Numbered from the stretch's first letter, positions 1-12,699 are shown. The stretch: 64,000 nt of DNA from Atopsyche davidsoni (GCA_022113835.1 JAILWY010000027.1:6574501-6638500), one strand, 5' to 3'. The notes: generated from the sequence alone by a model not told the origin. Translations and numbers: made by a program.

Positions 1-995
1 TTCACTTAGCTAGATTGAACAATGCCGTGATCGGACACAAACTACTCTAGGACTACACCTAATCGCGTACTATAAGCAACAAAAATAAATACTTAAAATA
101 ATAAGTAAATATCAACATCAAATTTATTGCAAAAATAATTTATCGCTGATTTGTTAAAATATGCCACGCTCATCAACTTTATTTTGCTGTTTAAAATCTA
201 GAAACTCTTTCGCGAAATTTCTTGTTTGACATTCAAAAGTCAGTACATGAAAAAATATAATACTTAAGGATATAATTATTTCAAGCAAAGTATAAATTAA
301 AAATAATATAAATTTTATTTTATAGTATATAATATATATCATACCATATTTATTAAATAAGCACGAACATATTTTGTGTTTCTAATATATTTTATAATAA
401 CCAGTATAAAAGTTTTCAAAATTAAGTTTATTGCTTATTATAGTTTTCAATTTGTTTTCTGGATAATGAATATTTAAAATAAATTGAATCTGTATTTTAT
501 TGTTGATTTATCATAATTTTAAAAATTATTATTTGTTTGGTTATGAATTCATAAATAATAAGTCTTTTCAATGTTTTAAATGACTATTCGTAAGAAACCT
601 GCTCAAAAATAAGGCCTAAGTTTTTGCCTATAATAATAATAAAATAAATGAAATGCTATTTATTTATTCTCAAAATATTTTATCTTACAGTTTCGAGCTT
701 ATAATGAAATAAACATTGCTTAACCGAAGGAATACACTAAAATCAGTGTTAAATAATATAATTCATCAACCCATTTTAACAAGATTTAAAATATATTTAA
801 AGTATATAAAAAAAATTTGGTAAGAAATAATAAGATGTTAATTTAAACAAATCGAAAGTACTGAGAGAAAACATTCATTAAATATATAAGTGTAATGAGT
901 ACCACCGACATAAAAAAGTTGTATTTTTTACAGAGAAGGTGGGTATTTCTAGATAACAGTAAACTATAAAAGACGAACCTAAATAAAGCCTTAAA
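1..995. other. AT-rich non-coding DNA
   Basis: This stretch is dominated by A/T runs and TAAT/ATTA words. The only open frame of note (a hydrophobic 62-codon minus-strand frame near 154-342) is low complexity and is not believed. I see no RNA gene, repeat or promoter. Confidence 0.6.
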
Positions 996-1145
996 GCTCC
1001 CTTAAAAGCTAGGGGAGGGCGAAAATGCTGAATTAGCTGGGCGCTGCGATGGAGCGATGGAGGTTCTTGGTTCTTCCCGGGCGCGTTTGGCTCCATCGAT
1101 TTTCTGCCTCCCACGCCCTCCGCACCCCTCGAGAGACCCACGCTT
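996..1145. other. GC-rich block, candidate regulatory element
   Basis: A sharp rise in G+C with abundant CpG sits between AT-rich flanks. A minus-strand frame crosses it but has no recognisable domain, and its C-terminal half runs into AT-rich DNA. The block resembles the others spaced along the window and is best read as a candidate conserved non-coding element. Conservation cannot be tested here. Confidence 0.35.
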
Positions 1146-2880
1146 CAGGTAGGGGTGAGAAACCATATATTTTTGTTAAATAATATTTATATATTTATTA
1201 AATTTAAACATGGCCATGAAAGTAAGACTCCTTCAAGACTTTTATATAATTTAAAAGTTTGCTGCCTCAATTATGCTAACAAGCGAGAAAAAATATAAAC
1301 TTTTGAAATTTGTTAACTCTAAAAAAAACTTTTTTTTTCAATTGTAAATAGTCGTGATTTGAAAATGAAACTAAACCGCCCTAAAGAATAGATTTAATAA
1401 TTTATAACGCCGATTTTAAGCTTCATGGTGGTTTAAAAAAAAAAACTAATATAGTATGTACTCGGATAGTAAGAGCTATTTCAGTTTAGATAGATAATAT
1501 TTAATTTAAGAAATACCATGTCTTATTTTAATTAAGTAATATTTTATTGAATACAAAATATGGGTTGACTAAGCATGTATTCTGTCCCACAATCCCCTGC
1601 CAACTCAGCAAGCTGAGTGCTTTTTACTTCTTCCCCTTTCCGCCATCCCCAACCCCCTCTCCCCTCTCTACGCCAAATAAAAATACAAGCCACCCTATGG
1701 CATTTATTAAAATATTAATATTAATATTCTGAGATTTTCAAAGTTACATGATGAAAAAAACATATATTTTAATACAAAACAAAAAATACTGATTTATGTT
1801 ACCGCTTGTCTAATTCACTACTATTTTTTAATTTTAAATTATTGCTGGCTTATTATTGTATAATTTATAATTCAATGCCATTATTAATTCAACTAAAATC
1901 TATTTAAAAAAGATGGTAAAAATGTTTCATGGTTATATTTTACATATATTTAAACTAAATGCAAATTTGTATTAAATATTTATAAAAATATATTTTTATG
2001 AAATACTTTAAAATAGACAAAACAATAATTGTCTTGATTTAAAAGTTTGCAAATAAATTGTTTTTCACTCTAAAAGTATATTTAATTCAAATATTTCGTT
2101 TCTAATGAAAGCCTAAATCTTGTAACAGCTTTACCAAAATTACAGGAGATCTTGTCATAGAAATTTATGAAATTAATATATATATTTCTTGTTTTATTTC
2201 AACAATTCTACATGGTTTGTATGCTATTTTGTGAGATCATAAGCTGTGGTTCAAATTTAAAATCAAAAAACGCCCAGTTATGCCAATATCAAGATGATTA
2301 GTTTAGGTTAAGAGATTCAATGATTCTATACGTTATTGTAGCAATAACAATTTAAATGTATGAAACTACTTTAAACGCGAGAACATTTTGTTTGAGTGTT
2401 GATTGACAACAGAAAAAACTACAAATAAATTGTTAAAAATATATTAAAACTTTATATATTTTTTGCTTACAACTTATTTCAGGTCTCGTATTGAAAAGTT
2501 ACTTGTTCTTGTTTTTACTAAAATAAAGAAAAATTCCATAAAATAATATTTTTTATTTTATTTGCGCAGATTTATGTTTTATTAAGTAAATACAAGTTAA
2601 AAACCTTTTTAACGTTAAAAAAATTTACAAGTTTTATCTATTGGATTAATATATTATTTGATTAAGTGAAAGACTACCAAAAACTATTTATAGATCGTGT
2701 TTATCTTGATATAAAATAAATGAAACCACTTTGAATATAGTTACTCAAAAATAACAGTTGAAACTAGGAGCGATTAAACATTTTACTACCCCTATTGACT
2801 GAAAACAAAAACTGTTTAAAATCACTAAATTTAATAATAGTGTCAACTGCTTTTAAAACTATCTTGTCAGTGTGCAATAA
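1146..2880. other. AT-rich non-coding DNA
   Basis: Mostly A/T-rich sequence. A small pyrimidine-rich patch at about 1600-1690 gives a meaningless 61-codon frame. Nothing else is recognisable. Confidence 0.55.
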
Positions 2881-3110
2881 AACCCGAAGTTACATTGTAA
2901 CTTAAAGTAGGACGAGCGTCATATAAAGCGGTAACATAACGCGAGCTTTTGATGCGCTAACTTAAAATGAGTGCTTTAAAATCCATAAAAATAATTCAAC
3001 ACAATGGCCGAGCGCTTTGAGCGGGCTCCGATTTGCAAACAATATGGAGTCGGCGGCCCGAGCCCGCACGCGAGGACATGCGTTCCTCCAGCAACAAGAA
3101 TCGTTAAATT
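2881..3110. other. GC-rich block with ATGGCCG motif
   Basis: CpG-rich patch whose core at about 3001-3095 contains an ATGGCCG word (YY1/Pho-like core GCCAT on the other strand). No open frame spans it. It is a candidate enhancer or other regulatory element by analogy with the other blocks. Confidence 0.35.
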
Positions 3111-3599
3111 ATATGACACTTAAAAATGTGTTTTAAGACGCATTTAAAGTGGTTTATTGTATTTAATCTGAACTAAATAGACCGACTCTCGTTTGAAAAA
3201 ACAGTTAGTTCAATAAATCAAAAAAGTACTTTAAAATTATTGATGATCAAAATTTATTTATGTTAACTTTATACTTGATATTTAATATGATCTATAATTC
3301 TCTGATTGAATTGCATTTATATAAAAAAAACCGAGATTTTCAATTCACATTGCTAATCATATTAATTAAAAGACGGTATTGGAGATTTTACCTAATGAAT
3401 ATTAGTAATAAAACACATATGAATCAATAAATTATTATTGTATTGTATTTTTCAATGAGAAAATAAAATAAGATACATTGAAGTACTTGAAATCATGCAT
3501 CCAGATTCGTTGTCTAAATTAAGATTTTAAGTGGCATAATACACTTAGTTAAATGATTTAATTATATAGTTTAAATTATATTTTTACTCTCGACGACTA

Positions 3600-3920
3600 C
3601 TTTTTTATCTCTATGTATGTGCTTTGGAAACTTACACGCCAAGGCAGTATTGAGCAAGATAAAAAGCTTCCACTGAGTCAGCGAAGAGTCCTGATATGGT
3701 ATTATTTTTATAGAATGGGGATGGTCGAGAGTAAAAATAATCTATTAAGACAAAATTTACTGGCGCGTAAATTATGGCCTGAGTCCGGGTCCCTCGGCTT
3801 GAGAGGTTTTATAAGGAAATTTATGGGCAGGTCTGGAAAAGGTACGCCATTGTAAGACTCGCGAACTGCTAAGCTGGTATAACTTATCCGATTTCTGAAG
3901 GCTCGTGTGGAGGTTTTTTT
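3600..3920. other. Moderately GC-rich block, non-coding
   Basis: Complex, non-repetitive sequence with a plus-strand 80-codon frame at 3613-3855. The frame has no recognisable domain and no splice context, so I treat the block as non-coding and possibly regulatory. A short exon cannot be excluded. Confidence 0.3.
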
Positions 3921-4028
3921 GTTATAATTTATAGTATGACGAAAAATTTATTCTAAGAATTTTGATGCCATGGGGTGGAATAAATTTTGATGTCTTGATT
4001 TCGGTAAAAATATTTGTTAGGGTTTTCT

Positions 4029-4180
<152 letters not shown>

Positions 4181-4599
4181 TTTTTTTTATTTATTTTATC
4201 AATGAGAAAAATTTTATTGTAAAAAATATATAGGTGCCGAAAATAAATTGATGTAATTTATAGCTATATTTACATTATGTGTAAAATAGCTGCATTAATA
4301 TTTATTTAGAATTATTAATGGCCTAGCACCAATAAAGGTTTTTTCTGCGTTTGTCTTATATATGGATAGTTCATCATAAAATACATAAATTCATCCTGTA
4401 AAACTGTACAACCAAACCTAACGCTATTGTCAGATAGTATATTATTATCTCTACATAATATGAGTGAAGTAAATACCTAGCTAGGTAGGTAAATAAGCAA
4501 GGTGGTCACGGTTTTCCTTTACTTCAGAATAAGAATGTTAATAAAGTTCTCACATTTTAACAAAAGTCTAAAATTTATCGTTCACCATTGTACTTTTAG

Positions 4600-4930
4600 A
4601 TGGGAGTGTCATTTTTTGTCGTTATTTCAGAGAAACCCACCTCTTTTCTATCAGCCTATTACACATATTGGGAAATTTACGATCGGGTACCGTGATAGCG
4701 TATCTGCCGAATACGCCGGCCGCTCAGGGCACGCCGTCCATTACCAAATGAAGGAAAAAAACCTCCATCTAATTCTGAAGGCGAGGAGTAAAAAACACAC
4801 CCCTCGAAGACAGCAACATAAATTTTATCAAGCCACAAACGGACATCTTGCGATGGCGGCGCGGGTATCCTTGTAGGGCTTCTCGGGCAGATAATTTATT
4901 TAAAAATATGCGCCAGGCTTATTTATATAT
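4600..4930. other. GC-rich block with GATGGCGGCG motif
   Basis: Complex CpG-containing sequence overlapping a plus-strand 124-codon frame (4502-4876). That frame starts in AT-rich DNA, shows no domain, and ends in the motif-rich part near 4852, where a YY1/Pho-like ATGGCGGC is present. It reads best as a regulatory block rather than an exon, because the frame has no plausible splice borders and an unremarkable composition. Confidence 0.35.
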
Positions 4931-5029
4931 AAAAAAGCAAAATGTCTGAGGTCTCGGTTCGTTTGGGAGTGTTCTTGATATCTTGACTTTTTTATGTTAT
5001 TTTTGAGTCACAAAGTATTAGGTTTCTTG

Positions 5030-5215
5030 ACAACGTAGGCAGGAGGAAATCCTCTGGCTCTCTTACGGCTGAAGCCAATAAATGTCGACAGCAAGTCAAT
5101 CTTTTACGACATTAGGTACTTTATGTACGAGGAGACGCGGCATCTGCGGCGCTGCCCGCCCAGCAAGCAGGCTGAGAAAATAATCCGAAGCTCTGTTATC
5201 TCATACCTATGTAAA
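5030..5215. other. GC-rich block
   Basis: Short CpG-rich patch with no long open frame, flanked by AT-rich DNA. It is a candidate regulatory element only. Confidence 0.3.
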
Positions 5216-5224
5216 TGAGTGGGA

Positions 5225-5228
<4 letters not shown>

Positions 5229-5259
<31 letters not shown>
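5229..5259. repeat. (TA)n microsatellite
   Basis: About 15 TA units directly downstream of a GC-rich block. Confidence 0.9.
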
Positions 5260-5262
<3 letters not shown>

Positions 5263-5865
5263 TATACCCACCTTTTAAATTGCTGGTTTTAAATTTCATT
5301 GAAACTTTAAAATAGCAGAGAATGTAAATCTACCATTAAAAAAAATCTACTGATTGCGTACACTCAGGAAAAAACGGTTGTTATTTTAAAATTTTACAAA
5401 ATCGAGTATTAATGAACTTCTTAAATAAAATTGTTATTTAATTTATTCACATAAACATAACTTAAGCAACGCACTTTTATTATAATACCGGAGATAATTG
5501 TCGTTTGTCCTTTTCCAAATTTTACTAATACTGTTAATGTTGTTAAATACTGTTTAATGCTGCCGAAAAAATATAATATCACGTTACTTATATGAAAATT
5601 CAAGTACGCACAAGGTGACCAAATACTATTTTTTTTATTTATTAACAACTTTTGAACAATTTACTTGTGGTTTATTATATGAATACACAATGAATTTTTT
5701 ATTGTCTTGAAGAGATCGTTTTTATTGTGAGTAGTCTTTATAACATAAAATTATGACCTATTTACTATCTCTTGAATATTTTACTCTTAAATATTTAGGT
5801 ATATTATTCATGAAAGTAAGTAATTTTCCTAGTTTCAATACACTCTAAACTTTTTGCATATTTAA
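5260..5865. other. AT-rich non-coding DNA
   Basis: No feature seen. The 75-codon minus-strand frame at 5421-5648 has no domain and typical AT-rich background composition. Confidence 0.5.
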
Positions 5866-6175
5866 CGTCTCAATCCAGAGTCTCGTAAAGCGGAGACACA
5901 ATATAAAAATGAGGTAATAATATTTTGGTTGGAATCAGTTCATCACAGTGGAGAAGCGCGGTCGCGGGAGATAGAGCCATAAGGGCTTTATGGCGCCGCG
6001 AATGGAGCTATTCCGCCATCTTATTACGATTATAAAAGTTCTATCTATCATAACCGCTGCGACTACACGGCGAGATGTCTCCAGCCTCCTAAAGCTCGCT
6101 TCTTTGAGCAAGGTTCAACGTAGTCATGCTCTCAAGCTCTTGTCTGCGTGTTATTTAGAGTTACATTATAATTGA
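5866..6175. other. GC-rich block with inverted TTTATGGC sites
   Basis: The block contains an inverted repeat, GCCATAA (5976-5982) and TTATGGC (5988-5994), separated by five bases. TTTATGGC combines an Abd-B/Cdx-like homeodomain word with the Pho/YY1 core GCCAT. A 61-codon plus-strand frame starts at the second half-site but has no domain. The block is inferred to be regulatory. Confidence 0.4.
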
Positions 6176-7010
6176 AATACATGCAATATTATTTATTAAT
6201 TATTTTATGATTTAGTTTCTTGAGAAAAAATATTTTTGTTTTATAATATTTTAAAGCTAATAATCTTAGCTTGAAAATGTCGCAAGAACATTCTGAAGTA
6301 ATACACGTTGATGCTTTGTATTATATACATTATAAATCTCTTTAAATATTTTTTTTCTTCAATAAAACTAACGATTATAAGTCAAAGGCAAAGTTATGTT
6401 TATAACATAAAGGTGTAACTTTAATTAGTACCGGTTACATTAGTAATAGAGCTTAAAGATGACTTTAATGGCTGTTTCTTATTGCTTATAATTAATTAGC
6501 ATGAATATTAAAATAATTCAAAGTTATGAATAACAATAAATAAAACATCTTGTAAAAAGAATATTATAATGTATACTCAATTAAGATTTTACTTGCTAAA
6601 AAAATATTTTATATGACTTAATATCATTCAAATATATTTTCATAATTTGTGACGTATGCAGTTGGACAGTTGTATTTACGAAAAATATTCATCTTGACTG
6701 ACAATGATACAAAATTTGTAAATTTTAAGAAAGATCAATTATACTAGAAGTGATGTTTTACTATCTATCAGATTATATTCAAGGCGATGTATAAGGTCAA
6801 AATATGCTAATTTGTTATCATAAATTCTATTATTATTGATTATATATGTATTTTCATTCAAAACAAGACTAAAATATGATTTAAATCATAAGCATGTACA
6901 AAGTTTTATAGGCAAGAATAGGCACCTACTTAACATAACAATCCTGCATTCCTTTACGCAATAAAGAATATCATAGACCGAGGTGTGCTTTTAAAGGTAT
7001 AATTGCAAAA
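6176..7010. other. AT-rich non-coding DNA
   Basis: Nothing recognisable apart from homeodomain-type TAATTA words at background frequency. Confidence 0.5.
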
Positions 7011-7014
7011 GACG

Positions 7015-7310
7015 TTATATGAGGCTCGTGTGATATCTGAAACAAGTTTTTGCACTCTCGCCTGATGGGCCGAAGCTCGGCAGCCATTAATGTGCTTTGT
7101 CAGGCTCCGCCCCGGGCGCATGCGCCGGGGGACTCGCCACGCAAAAGCTCTCTGCCAGCATCATCATAAACACTGAAAAATATATGATACTGCTGAGTGG
7201 AGAGGCGCTATCTGCATGAGGGTGATCACGAGGAGGTAATGCAGCTTAAAACTCCCCAGCAGGTGTGTAACCACTTAATCATGCAGGTACTCGTACGTGG
7301 ACTGTGAGGC
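7015..7310. other. GC-rich block with NRF-1/Ewg palindrome
   Basis: A CpG-rich core around 7065-7150 holds the perfect palindrome GCGCATGCGC at 7116-7125, extendable to GGCGCATGCGCC. This is the classical NRF-1 site, bound by Erect wing in flies. A GCCATTAA word lies 35 bp upstream. No open frame spans the block, so an enhancer or an unmapped CpG-type promoter are both possible. Confidence 0.45.
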
Positions 7311-8420
7311 ATTTCTCTATCCAGTGAATACATTCAAAATTAAACATCAAGAGCTTTGTTACAAAATTGCATTTTCAGTGTGCAATCATGATAAAAAAAA
7401 TAGAACATTAATGTTATTTTATGGTTTAAGCCTACATTTTGAAGTTTTATTGAACACATAATTAGAATAAAATATGTTATCTATCATTATTTTCTTAATA
7501 TATAAATTAAGGTATACACATGTATGCAGTTTAGTTTTTATATCTCATATACAATAAATATGAATAACTATTTAATTAAAACATCAAATAATCCTTTTAA
7601 AAAACGCTGAGAAAGTTTTGGCCGTACCAATCCGATTTTATAACTAAAATAATAATAATATGATCATTAAATACTGAAAACGACATAAGATTGATGATGA
7701 GGGAAAGCATTTTCCGGTGCGCTAGAAAGCATAATTATGTTTTAAATATATAATTTATCCATAATATACCTTTGAATAAACATAAGAATAGTTATGAGTC
7801 ATCACACTGTTATCAAACATGTTGATTAGTCACTAAATAAAAATAGTACTGAACAAAGAAATTGTATTTATTGGTGGTGAACCACACCTTCTTGCTTTGG
7901 AATTTTCTTAATTGGTTATATTTTATTCTAAAAACTCTCTACTTAATTCATAACATTATATAATATACAATTATTGAGAACTTGAAAATATAAAAAAATA
8001 AACAAATAAATGTATCAAGAACAAAAATGAAAATATTTATTAAATAACTGATATTTTAACTTACCACTGATATATATTTTCCTTCTCTAGAAATATGACA
8101 GGTCTAGAAAAATGTGCATTAATAATACGTTGTGATCTTGGTTGGATGACGTCACATCATTTGCTTTAATTATCCGGCTATCATCTTAATTTCTAGCTTT
8201 TTCAGACTGGCTAAGCAGCCAAGTCATTGATTTAAATACCAAGTGATCAGACTAGCTGGAAACCAAACCACGTTTCAAAAATATCAAACTCACTGACACG
8301 GAGACCATATGAATGCTATTTATTTTCATTGCAACACTTTAAAACAATATCACATGTCACTGGCTCTAAGTGAACCGTCAAAAACTGAACCAAACTCTTT
8401 AAAATCCAAATATGAACTAA
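7311..8420. other. AT-rich DNA with one full CRE
   Basis: Mostly AT-rich. A complete cAMP-response/AP-1-family palindrome TGACGTCA is at 8147-8154, in a somewhat more complex patch (about 8090-8290). Confidence 0.4.
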
Positions 8421-8650
8421 GGTCTTGGAGTTTTCCACGTTTATTGTGAGCCGTCGGTTTAGTGGCATCATTATAAAGGCTGTATAAAGAAGTGAAACCG
8501 CATCTATTATTCGTTCTATGTGAAATTATGTAGGTTTGAGTTTACCATACCTATTATAGCAACCGACTGGTTGTAATAGGCCCCCGCCGCTGCCGGAGTG
8601 CTCGCCTCGGGGAGTCGAGTTTATAAATGACCCAAAGGACCACTAAGATA
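8421..8650. other. GC-rich block
   Basis: Complex sequence with a compact GC-rich core near 8575-8625 and no usable open frame. Candidate regulatory element. Confidence 0.3.
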
Positions 8651-9490
8651 CAACAAATATTAAAAAAAATCTTTATAAATACATACATTTAAATATTATT
8701 ATAAATGCGAACAATAAATTTAAAAGTACGTGCGTACCTCATTTGAAAATCATATAAAATGAAATTCAATACAAAAAAAAAGTTTGAATTATTTTGAACA
8801 TACTTAATTTTATTATGGAATAAATCGTAACGTGAATTGTTACTTCATTGTAATTAACTCCAGTATTTTTGATTAAAAAAAAACAATTAAGCAGTATTGC
8901 AACGTACATTGTTTCGTTAAAGCAATAGTTTATGTTATTTTTCCATTGTCAAATAATCCAAGTTTTTGAGAAATATATTTTATAGAATTTTAAATATGAT
9001 TTTATTATCGTTGTGACACACGACATATATTTTAATAATATAAGTCAGTTTTAAAGCGTTTTTGAACTGAAACGGTTTAAAAATTATGTATAAATAGACT
9101 TAAGATGTTTTATTGAAATTATTTCGGTTTACGTAGAAAGCAATTCTTATTTGACACCGTGGCATAAAAACTAACAACTATAACTTTAGAAACTAATAAA
9201 AATATAAAACGTATTTTTTAGGCTTACGCAATAATACAAATATAAAATATTTTTCAAAACTTGAGTGTTTCTTTCACATCAGAAATGAAAAAAAATTCAA
9301 ACATACACTTTACCGTAATAGTTACAGGCAAGCGTCGTTCTTTGTATGAACCAATCAACTAAATATTATAATATAAAAATCGTATGAGTAACAATGTAAA
9401 TTTATTGAATATTTTTATAATCACATCAAAAAAAAAATTTTTTCTTGTTTTACGTTGCAGTAATTTTTTTTTGGTTGATAATTTATATTT
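8651..9490. other. AT-rich non-coding DNA
   Basis: Long A/T runs; no feature seen. Confidence 0.5.
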
Positions 9491-9835
9491 GAGAGTATAT
9501 TTTAGAGTGCGCTCGACTATCACACCCAGCCCCACTTTTACAGCACTCAGTAAAACTGAAAGAGCGGGTTGATTGTTGATTTTTGTAGCAAGAACTAATG
9601 CGAGTGTGCGTGAGTCGCGGCTGTGTGCGTGCCAGCTGCCTGTGTTGGTGGGACCAATTATCGTCCCGGCCCGGCGTCAGGTTGCTGACCAGCCCGCGAC
9701 CTTCACCTCTACAGCTTCAGGCAATCCCATACAATTCCTTGGTGTTTACGCAACGCTTATTAGAACGATTATCGCGTGGATTGACATACCGACAGATGGC
9801 AGGTAGGTTAAGTAGAGTTACGATATTTATAGATA
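9491..9835 (+). other. GC-rich block, weak candidate exon
   Basis: CpG-rich sequence with two overlapping plus-strand frames. The end of the block, GATGGCAG|GTAGGT at about 9800, fits a splice donor. Possible acceptors (TTTTTGTAG near 9589 and CTACAGCTTCAG near 9720) lie upstream. Neither frame encodes a recognisable domain, so this could equally be a non-coding exon or a regulatory block. Confidence 0.25.
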
Positions 9836-10385
9836 ATTAGTAAATTAATTAAGCTTAATATTAAAAATTATCAATACTATCTAAGACATTTTTCTTGCCT
9901 TATTTTCAGTCTCAAATGCTACCAATTGCAAATCTGATGTCAAAAAAGCTTTTGTATATTTGTTTTATTTAACATTTATTATTGTTTGCCTTTTGCAATT
10001 TGAAGCTTATCGTTGCGTTTGCAGGGTTTGTCATCCCTTAGTATGCTTCTATAGAATTAAAAATAAAAATATAAATAGGCTTTATCACACCTTATACTAA
10101 AGCAAATGCGAAATCAGAAGATGTAAGATATGTTGCTATATTGAAAAAATTCCAAAGTACATTTAAACTTATTTATTTAAATAATGCATATCATGAAAAC
10201 TTTAAATCTATTCAGTTGAGTGGTTCATTATTATTTTATGAAAGTTTTAATTGATATTTTTAACATAATAAATTTATTTTTAAAAAATAAATAAATTTTA
10301 ATTTGTATTCATAGTTCAATGTTGACATTTTTCCAATTTTTGAACACTCGTCTATTCTCGTTCAAAAGTGGCGTTTAAAAAAAAG
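9836..10385. other. AT-rich non-coding DNA
   Basis: Nothing recognisable. Confidence 0.5.
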
Positions 10386-10665
10386 GACAAATATTTAAAT
10401 TCGAAAAAAAGGAGCTGTTATTGTGTTGCCATCATAAAAGCCAGCATTGTAGGAGCGTTGTTTGGACAGGGACGATAAAAGGGAAAGCGTGCAGGATTTC
10501 TTCAGATATGGCAAGGGTTTAGTAAAAACACCGGCCGGCAAAATATACAAAACAGATGCAAATGTATGCAAGAGTTCCACCCCATTGTTTTACCATTCTA
10601 AACATTTATATGGAGCGGCTACTGTTTGAAGGCCTCGAAATATTTAAGGGTGAGCGAAGCAAATG
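10386..10665. other. Moderately GC-rich block
   Basis: Complex sequence with CCGGCCGGC near 10531. The minus-strand 61-codon frame has no domain. Candidate non-coding regulatory element. Confidence 0.3.
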
Positions 10666-11060
10666 CTATTGTATTTTTCAACAAAAATAAAATCATAGCT
10701 ATGACGACAACAGTTTATAGCTTAATATATATTTTTTTTATACATGGGTTAAACACCTATAATTGTGTTAATTATATATTATACAGAAAAAAATAGATTA
10801 AAAAATATAAATATTTAATGATATATACATTGTAATAATTAAAATTGTAAAATTGTAAATTGATTGAATGTCAAAACTAGAAAACCTCAAAATAAAAATA
10901 AGCAGGTAAATCCTTCGTAGTAAATATTTAGTTTCACAAGTTTTAAAAAAGATGCAGATTGTAAAAATAATAAATAAAATTTTAATTTATTTGTACAGAA
11001 TACCAATAAGCAATCCTTTATTTTTACATTATTGCGTAATTATAAAGTCTTATGTAAGTG

Positions 11061-11452
11061 GTACATAAAGCAAATTTATAAAAACAAATAATTTCTTGAT
11101 GCAAATAAACACTTGAATATATTTACAAGTGAAAATATTACGTCTGTCTAAGTATATTATTTCTGTAACTTAAAGAATATGTTATAAGATGATTATTAAA
11201 TATCCCACAGATTTGCATTAAAATTGTTCATAGTTTTTTATGTTTCAAATATATTTTATAATATATTTGTTATTTATACCTGGGACATAGATAAAACAAC
11301 AGAAAAAAACTAGTTTTTTACCTACAACATATTGTTAACCCAAACAGTATAAGGATAATTAAATATCACGATTAACAGCATATAATAATTTTAATTATTT
11401 AAGAACCAAAAAAAAAAATTAAAGATTGATGAATTTGTTGAAAAATATCTAC
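11061..11452 (+). repeat. Dispersed repeat, copy 1
   Basis: About 390 bp that aligns almost end to end with 12088-12459 at high identity and with small indels. Shared landmarks include CTGGGACATAGATAAAACA, CCTACAACATATTGTTAACC and ATCACGATTAACAGCATATAA. I see no terminal inverted repeats and no coding content. It may be a non-autonomous mobile element or a local duplication. Confidence 0.8.
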
Positions 11453-12050
11453 ATGAGAAATAATGATTGAAAGTTTCTGATGATGAGTTTTATTCACTTT
11501 TCTTTTGTCGAAGAATACAGTTAAAATTTAAGTGAAGTGGTTAAGAGTGGAAATAAAACTTTATTGTTAATAATTATTATTTAATGTTATAATAATAACT
11601 TGTTATAAATCAGCAATAAAATAACAAAAAACAAGACAAACTATTTTATTCTAAATAAGTACGAGTATATTTTAACCGAGAGCACATTCCAGGCGCAATA
11701 AAGGAGCAATTAATTGCATTATTGAAATAAATTACAACTGTGTTTAATTGAACCATAAGGTACACATTGGTATCCGCAAAAAACTTACTTTATTAAAAAT
11801 TTAACAAAATTCTAAATATTTTACGAAATTTAGATAAGTATAGATCAGATCTATAATATATTTTATTCTTTATCATTGTTACATTGGTACTGAATGTAAC
11901 AATTACCAATCGGTTAGTTTCGTATTATCAATCGGTGATTGTAACACCAGAAGTATCTTATTAATTTATAAATCATTAATAATTTAATTTTATTCCGTGA
12001 GCAAGAAATATTCGATATATAATTTTCTGATTAATGTGCCTATAAAAGTA
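11453..12050. other. AT-rich spacer between repeat copies
   Basis: Contains a weak inverted pair around 11896-11944 (GTAACAATTACC and GGTGATTGTAAC) that could form an imperfect hairpin. Otherwise nothing is recognisable. Confidence 0.4.
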
Positions 12051-12093
12051 TTATTATAAAAATTGGATATGCAAGTAAAATTCCAAAGTACAT
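12051..12093 (+). repeat. 43-bp direct repeat, left copy
   Basis: Matches 12460-12502 with two mismatches (34 consecutive identical bases). Together the two copies bracket repeat copy 2. Either a long target duplication or a tandem duplication with a 409-bp period would explain this. Confidence 0.85.
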
Positions 12094-12459
12094 AAAGCAA
12101 AATTATAAAAACAAATAATTTTAATCTACGCACATGCAAATAAACACCTGAATATATTTACGAGTGAAAATATTACACCTGTCTAAGTATGTTATTTATG
12201 TAATATCTCATAGATTTGCATTCAAATTGTTTATAGATTTTTTATGTTTCAAATATATTTTACAATATATTTGTAATACTCGTATATACCTGGGACATAG
12301 ATAAAACAACAGAAAAAAAAACTATTTTTTACCTACAACATATTGTTAACCAAAACAGTATAAAGATAATAAAATATCACGATTAACAGCATATAATAGT
12401 TTAAATTAATTAAGAACCAAAAAAAATTAAAGATTGATGCATTTATTGAAAAATATTTA
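12088..12459 (+). repeat. Dispersed repeat, copy 2
   Basis: Second copy of the unit at 11061-11452, in the same orientation and about 1.03 kb downstream. Compared with copy 1 it lacks a short stretch after the shared CTGTCTAAGTAT and carries small substitutions, so the duplication is not brand new. It is bracketed by 43-bp direct repeats. Confidence 0.8.
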
Positions 12460-12502
12460 TTATTATAAAAATTGGATATGCAAGTAAAATTCCGAAGTTC
12501 AT
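12460..12502 (+). repeat. 43-bp direct repeat, right copy
   Basis: Partner of 12051-12093. Similarity stops abruptly after it, so the tandem unit is not continued. Confidence 0.85.
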
Positions 12503-12699
12503 CTTTCAGCAAACAATAGAATCATTTATTTATAGATCTGATATTTTTCATTTGGAAACATTTTATACAAGTCTTTATAATCAGTATTCAATCATGTTGG
12601 AACAAGAATAATATATTTTAATATTATTTTACTAAAGCATGGTTTTAAATAATGTCTTTAAACATCATTGTAGACCAATCTATTCCGCTAAAATTTAAA

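Noticed and set aside
4502..4876. 124-codon plus-strand frame
   Set aside because: No recognisable domain, starts in AT-rich background, no promoter or splice borders. It overlaps a GC block resembling many non-coding ones.
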